Source: Rhodopseudomonas palustris HaA2 (lineage in GTDB: Bacteria > Pseudomonadota > Alphaproteobacteria > Rhizobiales > Xanthobacteraceae). Taken from it: a stretch of DNA of 64,000 nt. The translations under genes and the position numbers were made by a program. Positions 45,186 through 54,384 of this stretch are shown in pieces. The notes under the pieces are model-generated. The model saw only the letters and a program-made list of their open reading frames with translations. It made no database searches and was not told the DNA's origin. The stretch is taken from contig NC_007778.1 in NCBI RefSeq assembly GCF_000013365.1, forward strand, positions 2,666,001 through 2,730,000. The letters run 5' to 3'. Within the stretch, counting starts at the first letter, position 1; every line of letters begins with the position of its first letter.

Positions 45186-47207
45186 TTACGCGGCGCGGAC
45201 GGTGCTGAGGAATTTGCCCACTTCGCTCCGGAGGCGGTTGCTGTCGCTGGAGAGCGTTTGGGCCGCCGAGAGCACTTGCGCCGAGGCCGAGCCGGTTTCG
45301 GTGGCGCCGCGCTGCACGTCGGTGATGTTGGCGGAGACCTGCTGCGTGCCTTGCGAAGCCTGCTGCACGTTGCGGGAGATCTCCTGCGTCGCGGCGCCCT
45401 GTTCTTCGACCGCCGAGGCGATGGTGGAGGCGATCTCGGACAGTTTCTCGATGGTGCCGCTGATATCCCGGATCGCGCCCACCGAGTCCTGGGTGGCGGT
45501 CTGGATGCTGGAGATCTGCTGACTGATGTCGCCGGTCGCCTTGGCGGTCTGCTCGGCCAGCGCTTTCACTTCGGAGGCGACGACCGCGAAGCCGCGACCG
45601 GCTTCACCGGCGCGCGCCGCCTCGATGGTGGCGTTGAGCGCGAGCAGGTTGGTCTGGCCGGCGATGGTGTTGATCAGTTCGACGACGTCGCCGATCCGGG
45701 CGGCGGCCTTGGACAGTTCGCCGACGCGATCGTTGGTGGTGCGTGCCTGGTTGACCGCCTCATTGGCCATCCGCGCCGATTCCTGCACCTGACGGCTGAT
45801 CTCGTTGACGGAGGACGACAGCTCCTCGGTCGCGGAGGCCACCGACTGCACGTTGGTGGAGGCTTCCTCAGAGGCCGCCGCCACCATGGTGGTGAGTTCC
45901 TGCGAGCGTTCGGCGGTCGACGTCAGCGTCGAGGCCGAGGCTTCGAGCTCGGTCGAGGCCGACGACACCGTGTCGACGATCTCGCCGACGGCGGCTTCGA
46001 AGCTGTCGGCGAGCTGGATCATATCGGCCTTGCGACGCTGCGCGGCGATCTGCTCCTGCTTGGCCTGGGCTTCGGCTTCGTCGCGGGCCTTCTGTTCGGC
46101 GTTCTTGCTGATCACCACCACGGTCTTGGCGATATCGCCGACTTCGTCGCCGCGGGTTGCGCCGGGAATATCGGCATTGAGTTCGCCGGCCGCGATCCGG
46201 CCGAGCGCGTTGTTCAGCAGGGTGAGCGGGCGGGCGACGCCGATGAAGGTGAAGATCACCGAGCCGATCAGCGCCAGCATCACGGCGACGGCAGCCATGA
46301 AGCTGATCCGGTTGGCCGACTCGAGCTCGGCTTCGGCGGTCTCCTTGGCGGTGCGGAAGCTGTTGCTGGAGGCGTCGACGGCTTCCCGCATCAATGGGCC
46401 CATCTGGTCGGCGATCGTCAGCATCGAGGCCGACTGCCCGTTCCTGGTGCTGTCGAGCTTCACTGCGTCATTGGCCATCCCGACAAAGGTCTTGGCGTCG
46501 GCCGAGAGCTGGTCGGCGGCTGTGGTCAGCGCCTTGTCGTTGGAGATATTGCGCAGCCGGGCCAGCGCATCGTTCAGGGCGGTGGCGCGGAGTTCGATGA
46601 CCTTCCTCTGGCTGTCTTCCCCGCTCGCGGTAAACCGCCAGTTCGCCGCGCGGATCGCGTTGAAGTGCGAATCCGCTTCGTACATCGCCCGCTCGACCTC
46701 GAGGCGGCTCGCGGCGATCGCCGGAGAAGCCTTCAGGGCTTCGAAGGCCTTGCCCCAGTCGCTCGTCACTTGGCCCCGCTTGGCGGCCATCGCGAACGCT
46801 TGCTGGATGGTTTTGACCTGCGCCGATGCCTGCGTTTCGTAGTCCTTGGCGAGCGCCTTGATTTTCTCGAACCGTTGCTTGGTCTCCGGCCGCGCGGCGC
46901 GCGCAGCGGCTGCTTCGAGTTCTTTCTGGGTGCGCGCCGCCATCTCCGCCAGGGCTGCGACCGGCTTCTCGAGCTCGGCGGGAGTCTTGGCGAGCCTGAT
47001 ATCGCGCACCGCGAGCTGTATCCGCCGCAAGGCGATGTTGGCTTCCAGCGTGTGTTCGTTGATGTATTGCTGACGCTCGGCGAGCGTGTTGGCCGCCGCG
47101 ATCTTTTGCTCGGCCATCATCTGGTTGACCAGCATGCCGCCGGCCAACACCACACCCAGCAAGCCTGCCAGGCCGAGCTTGTTACCAATTCGATCGAATT
47201 TCATCAT
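45186..47207 (-). CDS. Methyl-accepting chemotaxis protein
   Basis: The 673-residue receptor has a first span at residues 11-30, a mostly helical periplasmic domain of about 265 residues, a second span near 300-325, a HAMP domain ([23 protein letters not shown]) and a cytoplasmic signalling coiled coil whose tip is around residue 515 ([33 protein letters not shown]). It feeds CheA/CheW to steer swimming. The ligand is unknown. The start has two consecutive Met codons (47207 and 47204). Monocistronic with its own terminator. Confidence 0.93.
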   Translation of the reverse strand: MMKFDRIGNKLGLAGLLGVVLAGGMLVNQMMAEQKIAAANTLAERQQYINEHTLEANIALRRIQLAVRDIRLAKTPAELEKPVAALAEMAARTQKELEAAAARAARPETKQRFEKIKALAKDYETQASAQVKTIQQAFAMAAKRGQVTSDWGKAFEALKASPAIAASRLEVERAMYEADSHFNAIRAANWRFTASGEDSQRKVIELRATALNDALARLRNISNDKALTTAADQLSADAKTFVGMANDAVKLDSTRNGQSASMLTIADQMGPLMREAVDASSNSFRTAKETAEAELESANRISFMAAVAVMLALIGSVIFTFIGVARPLTLLNNALGRIAAGELNADIPGATRGDEVGDIAKTVVVISKNAEQKARDEAEAQAKQEQIAAQRRKADMIQLADSFEAAVGEIVDTVSSASTELEASASTLTSTAERSQELTTMVAAASEEASTNVQSVASATEELSSSVNEISRQVQESARMANEAVNQARTTNDRVGELSKAAARIGDVVELINTIAGQTNLLALNATIEAARAGEAGRGFAVVASEVKALAEQTAKATGDISQQISSIQTATQDSVGAIRDISGTIEKLSEIASTIASAVEEQGAATQEISRNVQQASQGTQQVSANITDVQRGATETGSASAQVLSAAQTLSSDSNRLRSEVGKFLSTVRAA

Positions 47208-47503
47208 CGCGCAGAATCCCAGGGTTGACGTCGACGTTCGGAGGGAGTCCGAATAATAGCGGGGTAACTATGTTGATCATCGCCTTAGAGATTGATGAAA
47301 CTTGCGCTACGTAAGACTACCAGTCGTCTTTTTGATATCGAGCGGTGGCGCTGACGGCTGCCGAGTCGAGTTGCTCAAATGCGTGGCGCCCGGTGCCGCG
47401 AATTCGATCAGTGTGACGATTTGCGGTCGAAGTACAATGAGAGTCATTCGCACGATCCGCGCCGGCGCTGTGGTCATCGGGCAGAGACGACAGGAGATAT
47501 CGT

Positions 47504-48376
47504 GTGAGCCTTCGGACTCATCTCGTGGTGATCGATCCGCAGAACGACTTCATGGACATCGGTGCGGAGGCAGGGGAGTCGGTTAGCCTCGCGCTGCCGG
47601 ACGGGACGGGCTTTCGGTCGGCCCTTCCGGTGCCCGGTGCGCTCGCCGACATGGATCGCCTCGCGACCACGATCGGCCGGCTCGGCGGGCGGCTGGCGCG
47701 AATTCACGTCACGCTGGATTCGCATCGGGTCATCGACGTCGCGCATCCGGCGTTCTGGCGCGACAGCGACGGCCGTCCGCCGCCGCCCTTCACGATGATT
47801 ACCACTGCCGAGATTGAAGCCGGCATCTGGGCGCCGCGCAACCCGGCCTGGCGTAACCGGATGCTGGACTACACGGCCGAGTTGCAGCGCGCCGGCAAAT
47901 TCGTGCTGATGATCTGGCCGGAGCATTGCCTGATCGGAAGCTGGGGCCACAACATCGTCGACAATCTGCGCGCCGCGATGGCGCGCTGGGAGCGTGATCA
48001 GTGCGCGACGGTCGACTACATCATCAAAGGTACCAACATGTTCACCGAGCACTACGGCGCGCTGCTGGCCGAGGTGCCCGATCCGGCCGACCCGGCGACG
48101 CAACTCAACCGCGACATCGTTGCGGCGCTGGAGGAGGCCGACATGATCGCGATCGCCGGCGAGGCGTCGTCGCACTGCGTGGCGGCGACCATCCGGCAGA
48201 TCGTCGACCACATCGGTGACCGGCATCTGCCGAAGATCCACATCCTGACCGACTGCATGTCGCCGGTGCCGGCGTCGCCCGGATCGCCGGATTTCCCGGC
48301 GCTCGCCGCGCAGTTCGCCAGCGACATGGCCGCACGCGGCCTGGTGCTGACCACGTCGGACGCATTTCTGGCCTGA
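47504..48376 (+). CDS. Isochorismatase-like cysteine hydrolase (nicotinamidase-related)
   Basis: The 290-residue protein belongs to the cysteine hydrolase family that includes nicotinamidase. Asp11 is in VVIDPQNDFMD, a Lys lies in IKGTNMFTEHYGA, and Cys225 is in EASSHCVAAT, giving the Asp-Lys-Cys triad. At 290 residues it is longer than PncA. It may deamidate nicotinamide or a related amide; the substrate is not certain. GTG 47504 follows AGGAG at 47491-47495. Confidence 0.85.
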   Translation: MSLRTHLVVIDPQNDFMDIGAEAGESVSLALPDGTGFRSALPVPGALADMDRLATTIGRLGGRLARIHVTLDSHRVIDVAHPAFWRDSDGRPPPPFTMITTAEIEAGIWAPRNPAWRNRMLDYTAELQRAGKFVLMIWPEHCLIGSWGHNIVDNLRAAMARWERDQCATVDYIIKGTNMFTEHYGALLAEVPDPADPATQLNRDIVAALEEADMIAIAGEASSHCVAATIRQIVDHIGDRHLPKIHILTDCMSPVPASPGSPDFPALAAQFASDMAARGLVLTTSDAFLA

Positions 48377-48498
48377 GCCGGCCCGTCCGTTCAGCGGCCG
48401 CCTATGCGTCGCGGACGCGGGCCGGCATATAGGATTCGTTAACGCGGCAGCCCTAGTCCTTGGGTACGCAGATAAGGTCGTGGAATGTCGGATCGCCG

Positions 48499-49440
48499 AT
48501 GAGGGAAGACCCTGCTGCCTCGGTGTCGTCGGACGAGGTTCGCTTACGGCTGTATGATCAGGCCCTGAATGCCGCTCGCATCGGCGTCTGGGAATGTGAC
48601 ATCGAGACCGAGCGTCTGAGCTGGACCTCGGGCGTCTACGAGATCTTCGGCTATCCGATGGCCAACCCGCTGCGGCGCGCCAACATCGTCGACCTCTACA
48701 TCGATGAATCGCGGCGGAACATGGAACTCGCGCGTGCCGAGGTGATCCGGAGCGGGCGCCCGGTCTCGCTCGACGCCGAGATCAGAACCTGGCGCGGCGA
48801 AAGGCGCTGGATGCGCCTGTGGATCAACGCGATGCGGGAGGGCGAGCGGCCGGCGCGGATCTTCGGCTGCAAACAGGACGTCACCTCCGACCGACACGTG
48901 ATCGAGAGCCTCCGGCAGCAGGCCGAAACCGATCCGCTCACCGGGCTCGCCAATCGGACCATTTTCCAGGTGCGCTATCGCGAGGTCGTGGACGACAGCC
49001 TGAATCACGGCTTCGCGTCGGCGCTCGTGCTGATCGACCTCGATGGCTTCAAGGATCTCAACGATACGCACGGCCATCTGGCCGGAGACGCCTGCCTGTG
49101 CGAGGTCGCGCAGCGGCTGCGGCGGGCGTTCCACAATGCCGGCCTGGTCGGCCGGCTCGGCGGCGACGAATTCGCCATCATCCTGCGGGCGCCGACAGCT
49201 CCCGCGCGGATCGCCGAGGTGCTGCAGCAGACCCTCGTGATGTTGAGCCGACCGATGTTCTGGAACGGTCTTCGCATCGAGGTCAGCGCCTCGATCGGCG
49301 CGGCTCTGGTCGGCCGACCGCATCGGCGGCGGATCGCCGACCTGTTCGCGGAAGCCGATGTCGCGCTGTACCGGGCCAAGGCCGCCGGCCGCAACCGGGT
49401 CCATCTGGTCGGCGACGACGCGCAAAGCCGGGCGGCTTAG
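48499..49440 (+). CDS. PAS-GGDEF diguanylate cyclase
   Basis: The 313-residue protein has one PAS domain of the PAS_3 type (ARIGVWECDIETERLSWTSGVYEIFGYP, WRGERRWMRLWINAMREGE) and a GGDEF domain with TDPLTGLANRTIF and the active-site GRLGGDEFAII. It makes cyclic di-GMP. The inhibitory RxxD site five residues before GGDEF is absent, so product inhibition may be weak. No membrane span, so it senses inside the cell. ATG 48499 is preferred; TTG 48460 opens the frame further. Confidence 0.9.
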   Translation: MREDPAASVSSDEVRLRLYDQALNAARIGVWECDIETERLSWTSGVYEIFGYPMANPLRRANIVDLYIDESRRNMELARAEVIRSGRPVSLDAEIRTWRGERRWMRLWINAMREGERPARIFGCKQDVTSDRHVIESLRQQAETDPLTGLANRTIFQVRYREVVDDSLNHGFASALVLIDLDGFKDLNDTHGHLAGDACLCEVAQRLRRAFHNAGLVGRLGGDEFAIILRAPTAPARIAEVLQQTLVMLSRPMFWNGLRIEVSASIGAALVGRPHRRRIADLFAEADVALYRAKAAGRNRVHLVGDDAQSRAA

Positions 49441-49460
49441 CGCAACAACCTTGCTGACCG

Positions 49461-49537
49461 TGGCGCGCTCGGAAGGATTCGAACCTCCGACCCTCGGAAT
49501 CGAAATCCGATGCTCTATCCAGCTGAGCTACGAGCGC
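49461..49537 (-). tRNA. tRNA-Arg (anticodon TCG)
   Basis: The 77-base minus-strand cloverleaf has acceptor GCGCTCG/CGAGCGC, D arm GCTC-GAGC, anticodon arm TCGGA-TCCGA with loop TTTCGAT (anticodon TCG, reads CGA), T arm with GGTTCGAATCC and an encoded CCA end at 49463-49461. Confidence 0.95.
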
Positions 49538-49742
49538 CTGGCCACGTCGACCGGCCGCAAACCGGCCGGTCACGTGCCGATTACCGCATTTTTGCCGGGA
49601 TTTACAAGGGGGTGCGCAGAGTTGCCCATGTTTTCGCCGGAATGCGGTGTTTAAGGATTTCCCAACCATGTGACGCCACATTGGGGAGCCCGGCGGAGCC
49701 GGCCGTCGTTTCCTCCCGACCATTCCGGTTACCGACCGATCC

Positions 49743-50189
49743 ATGCGAAGATTGCTTGCCGCGCTGCTGCTGCCTCTGCTGCTGATGGTGTCGCCGGCGC
49801 ATGCCGATCTGCGCATCACCCGCGATCACGGCGGCTACGTCACCGAGTACAAGGCCAAATACGAGCGCATCCGCGAGCGACGCGAGCGGGTGATCATCGA
49901 CGGCATCTGCAATTCGGCCTGCACCATGGTGTTCGGCATCGTGCCGCTGAACAAGATCTGCGTCACCCCGCGCGCCAGCCTCGGCTTCCATCTGGCCTAT
50001 TACGACAAGGCCTTCACCTTCGGCATCAAGGTCAACAGTTCCGAGGGCACCTCCGAATTGATGGGGTATTATCCCCAGCCGGTGAGGGACTGGATCCGGC
50101 GCAATGGCGGCCTCACCAACGAGATGAAGAAGATCAAGAACGGCGTCGATCTGTGGAAAATCGTCGACCCGTGCCCCGAGGACTTCTGA
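49743..50189 (+). CDS. ClpP/crotonase-like periplasmic protein
   Basis: The 148-residue protein has a signal peptide (MRRLLAALLLPLLLMVSPAHA). The mature part contains RVIIDGICNSACTMVFGIVPLNKICVTPRASLGFHLAYYDKAF, where the Ser of CNSAC and the following His of LGFH sit like the nucleophile Ser and His of ClpP-fold periplasmic proteins. The two cysteines around the Ser may form a disulphide. Peptidase activity is unproved. It follows tRNA-Arg and precedes the EamA transporter gene. Confidence 0.7.
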   Translation: MRRLLAALLLPLLLMVSPAHADLRITRDHGGYVTEYKAKYERIRERRERVIIDGICNSACTMVFGIVPLNKICVTPRASLGFHLAYYDKAFTFGIKVNSSEGTSELMGYYPQPVRDWIRRNGGLTNEMKKIKNGVDLWKIVDPCPEDF

Positions 50190-50274
50190 TCGCGCAGCCT
50201 CGCTGAGCGCTCGCGCGGGCCGCTCCGCGCATTCGAGATTGCCGCCCGCGCGCGGATCGGGCACTCAAGCTGCC

Positions 50275-51150
50275 ATGACCTCACCCTCCGACCATCTCGC
50301 CGCGCGCGCGGCGCCGGCGATCTTCGTCGTGCTGTGGAGCACCGGCTTCGTCGGCACCAAATACGCGCTGAGCGGCGCCGAGCCGCTGACCTATCTGGCG
50401 ATCCGGATGGTGCTGGTGGTGGCGCTGCTGGCGATCATCGCCGCGATCGGCCGGCCGCGCTGGCCGAACCTCGCCGGCATCGGCCACAGCATCGTCGCCG
50501 GCCTCCTGGTGCACGGCGTCTATCTCGCCGGCACCGCGATCGCGATCGCACACTCCGTGCCGGCGGGATTGTCGGCGCTGATCCCGGGATTGCAGCCGAT
50601 CCTGACCTCGACGCTGGCGAACCGCTGGCTCGGCGAGCGCGTCACCGTGCAGCAATGGGCCGGGCTGGCGCTCGGCCTCGGCGGCGCGCTGATGATCATG
50701 CACAACCGCACCATCAGCGGCGACGCCGGCTGGGGATGGTTCGCCTCGGGATGCTCGCTGGTCGCGATCACCGTCGGCACGCTGTATCAGAAGCGGTTCT
50801 GCGGCGGCATCGACTGGCGCGCCGGCAACATCGTGCAGTATCTCGCGGCGCTGGCGTTCTTCGCCGCGGGCGCGTTCCTGTTCGAAACCCGCGAGGTCAA
50901 CTGGACCGCCGAGTTCGTGCTGGCGGTGAGCTGGCTCGCGGTGGTGCTGTCGATCGGCTCGATCGGCCTGTTGTACTGGCTGATCCGCCGCTCGGCCGCG
51001 ACCTCGGTGGCGAGCCTGTTCTATCTGGTGCCGGCGGTGACGGCGCTGATGGCCTTCGTGCTGTTCGACGAGCGCCTCGACGCGGTGGCGATCGCCGGCA
51101 TGGCGACCTGCGCGGCGGCGGTGTTCTTGGTCAACCGCGCGAAGGTGTAG
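50275..51150 (+). CDS. EamA/DMT-superfamily transporter
   Basis: The 291-residue protein has about ten membrane spans in two EamA repeats, starting AAPAIFVVLWSTGFVGTKYALSGAEPLTYLAIRM, with the second repeat near 150 (YLAALAFFAAGAFLF, LLYWLIRRSAATSVASLFYLVPAVTALMAFVLFDE). Such proteins export metabolites or drugs. Substrate unknown. ATG 50275 gives MTSPSDHLAAR. Confidence 0.9.
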   Translation: MTSPSDHLAARAAPAIFVVLWSTGFVGTKYALSGAEPLTYLAIRMVLVVALLAIIAAIGRPRWPNLAGIGHSIVAGLLVHGVYLAGTAIAIAHSVPAGLSALIPGLQPILTSTLANRWLGERVTVQQWAGLALGLGGALMIMHNRTISGDAGWGWFASGCSLVAITVGTLYQKRFCGGIDWRAGNIVQYLAALAFFAAGAFLFETREVNWTAEFVLAVSWLAVVLSIGSIGLLYWLIRRSAATSVASLFYLVPAVTALMAFVLFDERLDAVAIAGMATCAAAVFLVNRAKV

Positions 51151-51190
51151 GCAAGGCGAGCGCCGCGTTGGGCTCGGGATGCAGATTGAT

Positions 51191-51292
51191 GTCATTGCCG
51201 GGCTTGACCCGGCAATCCATCTTCTTCACGAGATGCATCGATCAGCGCGCTTCGCGCGCGATGGATCCGCGGGTCAAGCCCGCGGATGACGG
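51191..51292. repeat. Palindromic repeat, GTCATTGCCGGGC family
   Basis: GTCATTGCCGGGCTTGACCCGGC (hairpin) at the left, GCGCGCTTCGCGCGC in the centre and CCGCGGGTCAAGCCCGCGG with ATGAC at the right. A REP-like mosaic after the EamA gene. Confidence 0.75.
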
Positions 51293-51361
51293 CGGTGAGT
51301 GTAGCAGTCGCCATCCCCTGCCGCGATCTCCGATTCAATTGTCAAACAGCCACGGCTCTTC

Positions 51362-51853
51362 GTTCTCGCGGCTCATCGAGCCCGAGGTTTGGACCCGTCG
51401 CTGTCACAGCGAGGGGTGGGGGCGCGCCGGTCGGCGCGGGGTTTGGTGGTTTCTCGCGATGGCTTGCGACCATCGCGTAACGCCTTCCGGCGCGCCCACC
51501 GCGGCGCTTTCTGTCTTCGGGCACGTGCTTCCGTTGACAGGCAAGGGTAATGAAACCCCACGGTCCGGCGGATTTCGCCGCCTTCGCCTGCCCCCGTGCA
51601 GCGAACTAACAAGTCGCAGAGCCTCGTAGTAGGCCCGGACGGGTCCCCGAAGCCTCCCGGACGCGTGCTTGCGAGGCACGACGCGCAGGACGCCGCGTCC
51701 GCTCCGGCTTCGCCGACAAGTGTCGGCTTCGCCGGGCCATCGTTCCGGGCTGGTTACCCAGCCCGCCGATCTGTCCCGCTTGTACGACGCCTCGCGAAGC
51801 GCCCCTCACGGACAGGACGGGGCGGACTATAATCATAATAGGATTATTGTCAA
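51362..51853 (-). repeat. Promoter-bearing repeated element, copy B (candidate ncRNA)
   Basis: Read on the minus strand this is the homolog of 17014-17465: TTGACA promoter, GAGGGGCGCTTCGCGAGGCGTC, then a section of about 100 bases not matched in copy A (containing GGGCTGGGTAACCAGCCC and GGCGAAGCCGACACTTGTCGGC hairpins), then CCGTCCGGGCC-ACTACGAGGCTCTGC, GGCGAAGGCGGCGAAATCC, the hairpin GGGTTTCATTACCC (51558-51545), GCGCCGGAAGGCGTT and CTCGGGC-GCCGCGAGAAC. Order and spacing of the conserved blocks agree. No protein is conserved between copies. Confidence 0.6.
51826..51853 (-). promoter_or_regulatory. Promoter at the start of the repeated element (copy B)
   Basis: On the minus strand, TTGACA (51853-51848), a 16-base very AT-rich spacer and TATAGT (51831-51826) form a strong sigma-70-type promoter in an otherwise GC-rich region. 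Confidence 0.7.
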
Positions 51854-51888
51854 GAGGCCTTCCGCCTTCACGACCGTCATCACCACGA

Positions 51889-52002
51889 CCGTCATCACCC
51901 GCGCAGGCGGGTGATCCAGTATCGCAGGGCGCCACGGCGGATGCACAGCGGACCCGCAGACGCTCCGGGATACTGGGTCGCCCGCCTGCGCGGGCGATGA
52001 CG
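51889..52002. repeat. Palindromic repeat, second GTCATC-ACCCGC member
   Basis: Starts CCGTCATCACCCGCGCAGGCGGGTGATCC and ends TACTGGGTCGCCCGCCTGCGCGGGCGATGACGG (each given only as key parts: ACCCGC-GCGGGT and CGCCCG-CGGGCG hairpins). Same plan as 2962-3064. Confidence 0.75.
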
Positions 52003-52303
52003 GTGGATGTGGTGAGGGGAATCGCGCCCCTCAGATGCAGCAGCAGCGTTCGCGTGGGCACGTCGCTGCGCGACTTTGCCCACCCTACGCGCTGCTTGAT
52101 CAGCAGGAGAAACCGGGGTCCCGCATCGGCGGCGCAGCTCTGCGCGCTGCACCGCGTGCGGGACACGCGGATCATCGTCGCGTTCTTCCGAATTGAAGAT
52201 GGCCGGGCCCGCTCGACCAACGCGAGGCGGAGCACCCGGCGCCGCTGCGCTCCTCGCCATGACCGCACGGTCGACGATCGAGGAGGTGGGACGCGCCGCA
52301 CAG
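52003..52303. other. Non-coding stretch after the repeat cluster
   Basis: About 300 bases without a credible gene. It contains a CGTGGGCAC ... TTTGCCCACCCTACG fragment (about 52053-52090) related to the repeat at 15232-15355. Confidence 0.5.
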
Positions 52304-52334
52304 CAAAAAGCCTCCGGCGATGATCCGGAGGCTT
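52304..52334 (-). terminator. Terminator of the histone H1-like gene
   Basis: On the minus strand AAGCCTCCGG and CCGGAGGCTT pair around a seven-base loop and are followed by TTTTT. It lies 22 bases after the stop of the gene at 52357-52716. Confidence 0.92.
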
Positions 52335-52356
52335 CCGCTTGCCGAGGCCGAAAGGC

Positions 52357-52716
52357 TCAGCGCTTCGACTTCTTGGCCTTCTTGGCGGCCTTCTTCGGGG
52401 CCTTCTTGGCCGCCTTGGCGACCTTCTTGCCGGCCTTCTTCACCGACTTCGGGGCCTTCTTGGTGGTCTTCTTCGCCTTCTTGGCGACGCTCTTGCCGGC
52501 CTTCTTGGCGGATTTCTTCGCGGTCTTCTTGGCGGGGGCCTTCTTGGCTTTCTTCGCCTTCTTGGCGGTCGCCTTCTTGCCGGTCACCTTCTTGGCGACC
52601 TTCTTGGCCGCCTTGGTGGCGGCCTTGCGGGCCTTCTTCACCACCTTCTTGGCTTCGTCGGCCGCGTTGCTGATGGCGTCCGTCACCTGATCGATCATCG
52701 GCTTGTCGTCGTCCAT
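52357..52716 (-). CDS. Histone H1-like Lys/Ala-rich DNA-binding protein
   Basis: The 119-residue protein starts with an acidic short segment (MDDDKPMIDQVTDAISNAADEAKK) and then consists almost only of Lys and Ala in irregular AKK/KKA repeats, with a few Thr, Val, Pro and Ser. It resembles the H1-like tails of bacterial nucleoid proteins (HctA, AlgP). It should bind DNA or RNA non-specifically. The basic repeats resemble the adk tail at 1-105. It has its own terminator and a good ATG. Confidence 0.8.
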   Translation of the reverse strand: MDDDKPMIDQVTDAISNAADEAKKVVKKARKAATKAAKKVAKKVTGKKATAKKAKKAKKAPAKKTAKKSAKKAGKSVAKKAKKTTKKAPKSVKKAGKKVAKAAKKAPKKAAKKAKKSKR

Positions 52717-52806
52717 GTCATTCCCCGAGGTTCACTAGATGGGTTTACAGATGGAATCGACGATAGCCGATTCGCGTCAGTTAGTAGTGGTGCTAACCGC
52801 AGTTGT

Positions 52807-54270
52807 TCAACTCTGACGCAGTTCGGCGTAAGCGGCAAGCGCGCGCGCGCGTCCGACCTTGTGATCCACGATCGGCGCGGGGTAATTGCCGCCGAGCGCA
52901 ACGCCCGCCGCGGCGCGTTCGAGCAGCGTCGCGGTCCATGGCTGGTGGATGAACTTGTTCGGCAGGGCCGCGATCTCCGGCACCCAGCGGCGCACATAAT
53001 CGCCGGCGGGATCGAACTTCTCGCCCTGCAGGATCGGGTTGAAGACGCGAAAATACGGCGCGGCGTCGGCGCCGGAGCCGGCGACCCACTGCCAATTGCC
53101 GGGATTGCTGCCGGGATCGGCGTCGACCAGCGTGTCCCAGAACCATTCTTCGCCGAGCCGCCAGTCGATCAGCAGATGCTTCACCAGGAACGAGGCCACC
53201 ACCATACGGATGCGATTGTGCATCACGCCGGTGTGCCAGAGTTGGCGCATCCCGGCGTCGACGATCGGATAGCCGGTGCGTCCGCGCTGCCAGGCGGCGA
53301 GCGCCGCATCGTCGCGCGTCCACGGAAAGGCGTCGAACGCCGATTGCAGATTGCGCTCGGCGAGATCGGGGTGGTCGTGCAGAAGGTGCCGGCAGAACTC
53401 GCGCCAGCCGAGTTCGCTGAGGAATTTGTCGATGTCGGCGGCGATCGCCGGCCGCTTTGCGGCGGCAAAGCGCGCCGCGTACCAGAGCTGCCGCGGACTG
53501 ATCTCGCCGAACCGCAGATGCGGCGACAGCAGCGAGGTGGCGTCGCGATCGGGCCGGTCGCGGTCCGCGGCATAGCCGGGCAGGCGATCGAGGAAGGCGG
53601 TGAGCAGGTCGTGCGCGGCGCGTTCCCCCGGCGTCCAGCTCGCGCGCAGTCCACCGGCCCAATCCGGCGCGGTCGGCTCCAGCTGCCACGTCGCCGGATC
53701 GTCGCTTGCAATGTCGGGTCCAGCGCGCAGCATCGCCGGCGCCGGCAACGGCTTCGGTGGATCGCCGAGGCCGAGGACGCGGCGCCAGAACGGCGTGAAC
53801 ACGCGCAGGCCGCGGCCGTCCTTGGTTCGGATTTCGGACGGGGCCACCAACAGGTCGCCGGGGTGGCGGTGGTGATCGATCCCGGACATGCTCAGCGTTT
53901 CGGCGAGGTCGTCGGCGATGGCGCGATGCGGTGCGATCTCGATCTCGTTCCAATGCACGGCGGCGGCGTCGACCTGTCGGGCGAGTTCACCGACGATCGC
54001 AGCGGCAGGGCCGCGGCGCAGGATCAGTCGCGCGCCACGCTGCTCGAGCTCGGCGGCGAGCGCGCGCAACGACTGCGCCAACCACCAGCGCGCGGCGCCG
54101 CCGATCGGCCGCGCCTGCGGCGGACGCAGTTGCGGGCTTTGTTCGTCATGGACGTAGATGCAGATCAGCGGGCTGCCGGAGGCCGCAGCTGCGTGCAGGG
54201 CCGGATGGTCGGAGAGCCGCAGATCGTCGCGGAACCAGACGATGACGGGGCGGGGAATGTCGTTGCTCAT
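52807..54270 (-). CDS. phr: Deoxyribodipyrimidine photolyase (CPD photolyase)
   Basis: The 487-residue protein repairs UV pyrimidine dimers with blue light. The N-terminal antenna domain starts RPVIVWFRDDLRLSDHPAL; the FAD domain contains SPHLRFGEISPRQLWYA, WREFCRHLL and GYPIVDAGMRQLWHTGVMHNRIRMVVASFLVKHLLIDWR, ending with the NPGNWQWVAGSG and YFRVFNP signatures. ATG 54270 starts MSNDIPRPV; longer in-frame extensions upstream lack homology. It is divergent from the DUF2177 gene. Confidence 0.95.
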   Translation of the reverse strand: MSNDIPRPVIVWFRDDLRLSDHPALHAAAASGSPLICIYVHDEQSPQLRPPQARPIGGAARWWLAQSLRALAAELEQRGARLILRRGPAAAIVGELARQVDAAAVHWNEIEIAPHRAIADDLAETLSMSGIDHHRHPGDLLVAPSEIRTKDGRGLRVFTPFWRRVLGLGDPPKPLPAPAMLRAGPDIASDDPATWQLEPTAPDWAGGLRASWTPGERAAHDLLTAFLDRLPGYAADRDRPDRDATSLLSPHLRFGEISPRQLWYAARFAAAKRPAIAADIDKFLSELGWREFCRHLLHDHPDLAERNLQSAFDAFPWTRDDAALAAWQRGRTGYPIVDAGMRQLWHTGVMHNRIRMVVASFLVKHLLIDWRLGEEWFWDTLVDADPGSNPGNWQWVAGSGADAAPYFRVFNPILQGEKFDPAGDYVRRWVPEIAALPNKFIHQPWTATLLERAAAGVALGGNYPAPIVDHKVGRARALAAYAELRQS

Positions 54271-54384
54271 CGGAAGATGCAATCCGGCAGGAGGGATTTT
54301 GATCCGTGGCGAGGGTTGCGGGCTTGAAACCGGAAAAGAAGTAAAGCGTATTGAGAACGATGCGGATGATAATTGGAGGTTGAT

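Noticed and set aside
52357-52716. Simple-sequence tandem repeat rather than a gene
   Set aside because: The Lys/Ala pattern is irregular, codons vary, and the frame has a good start, an acidic head and its own terminator.
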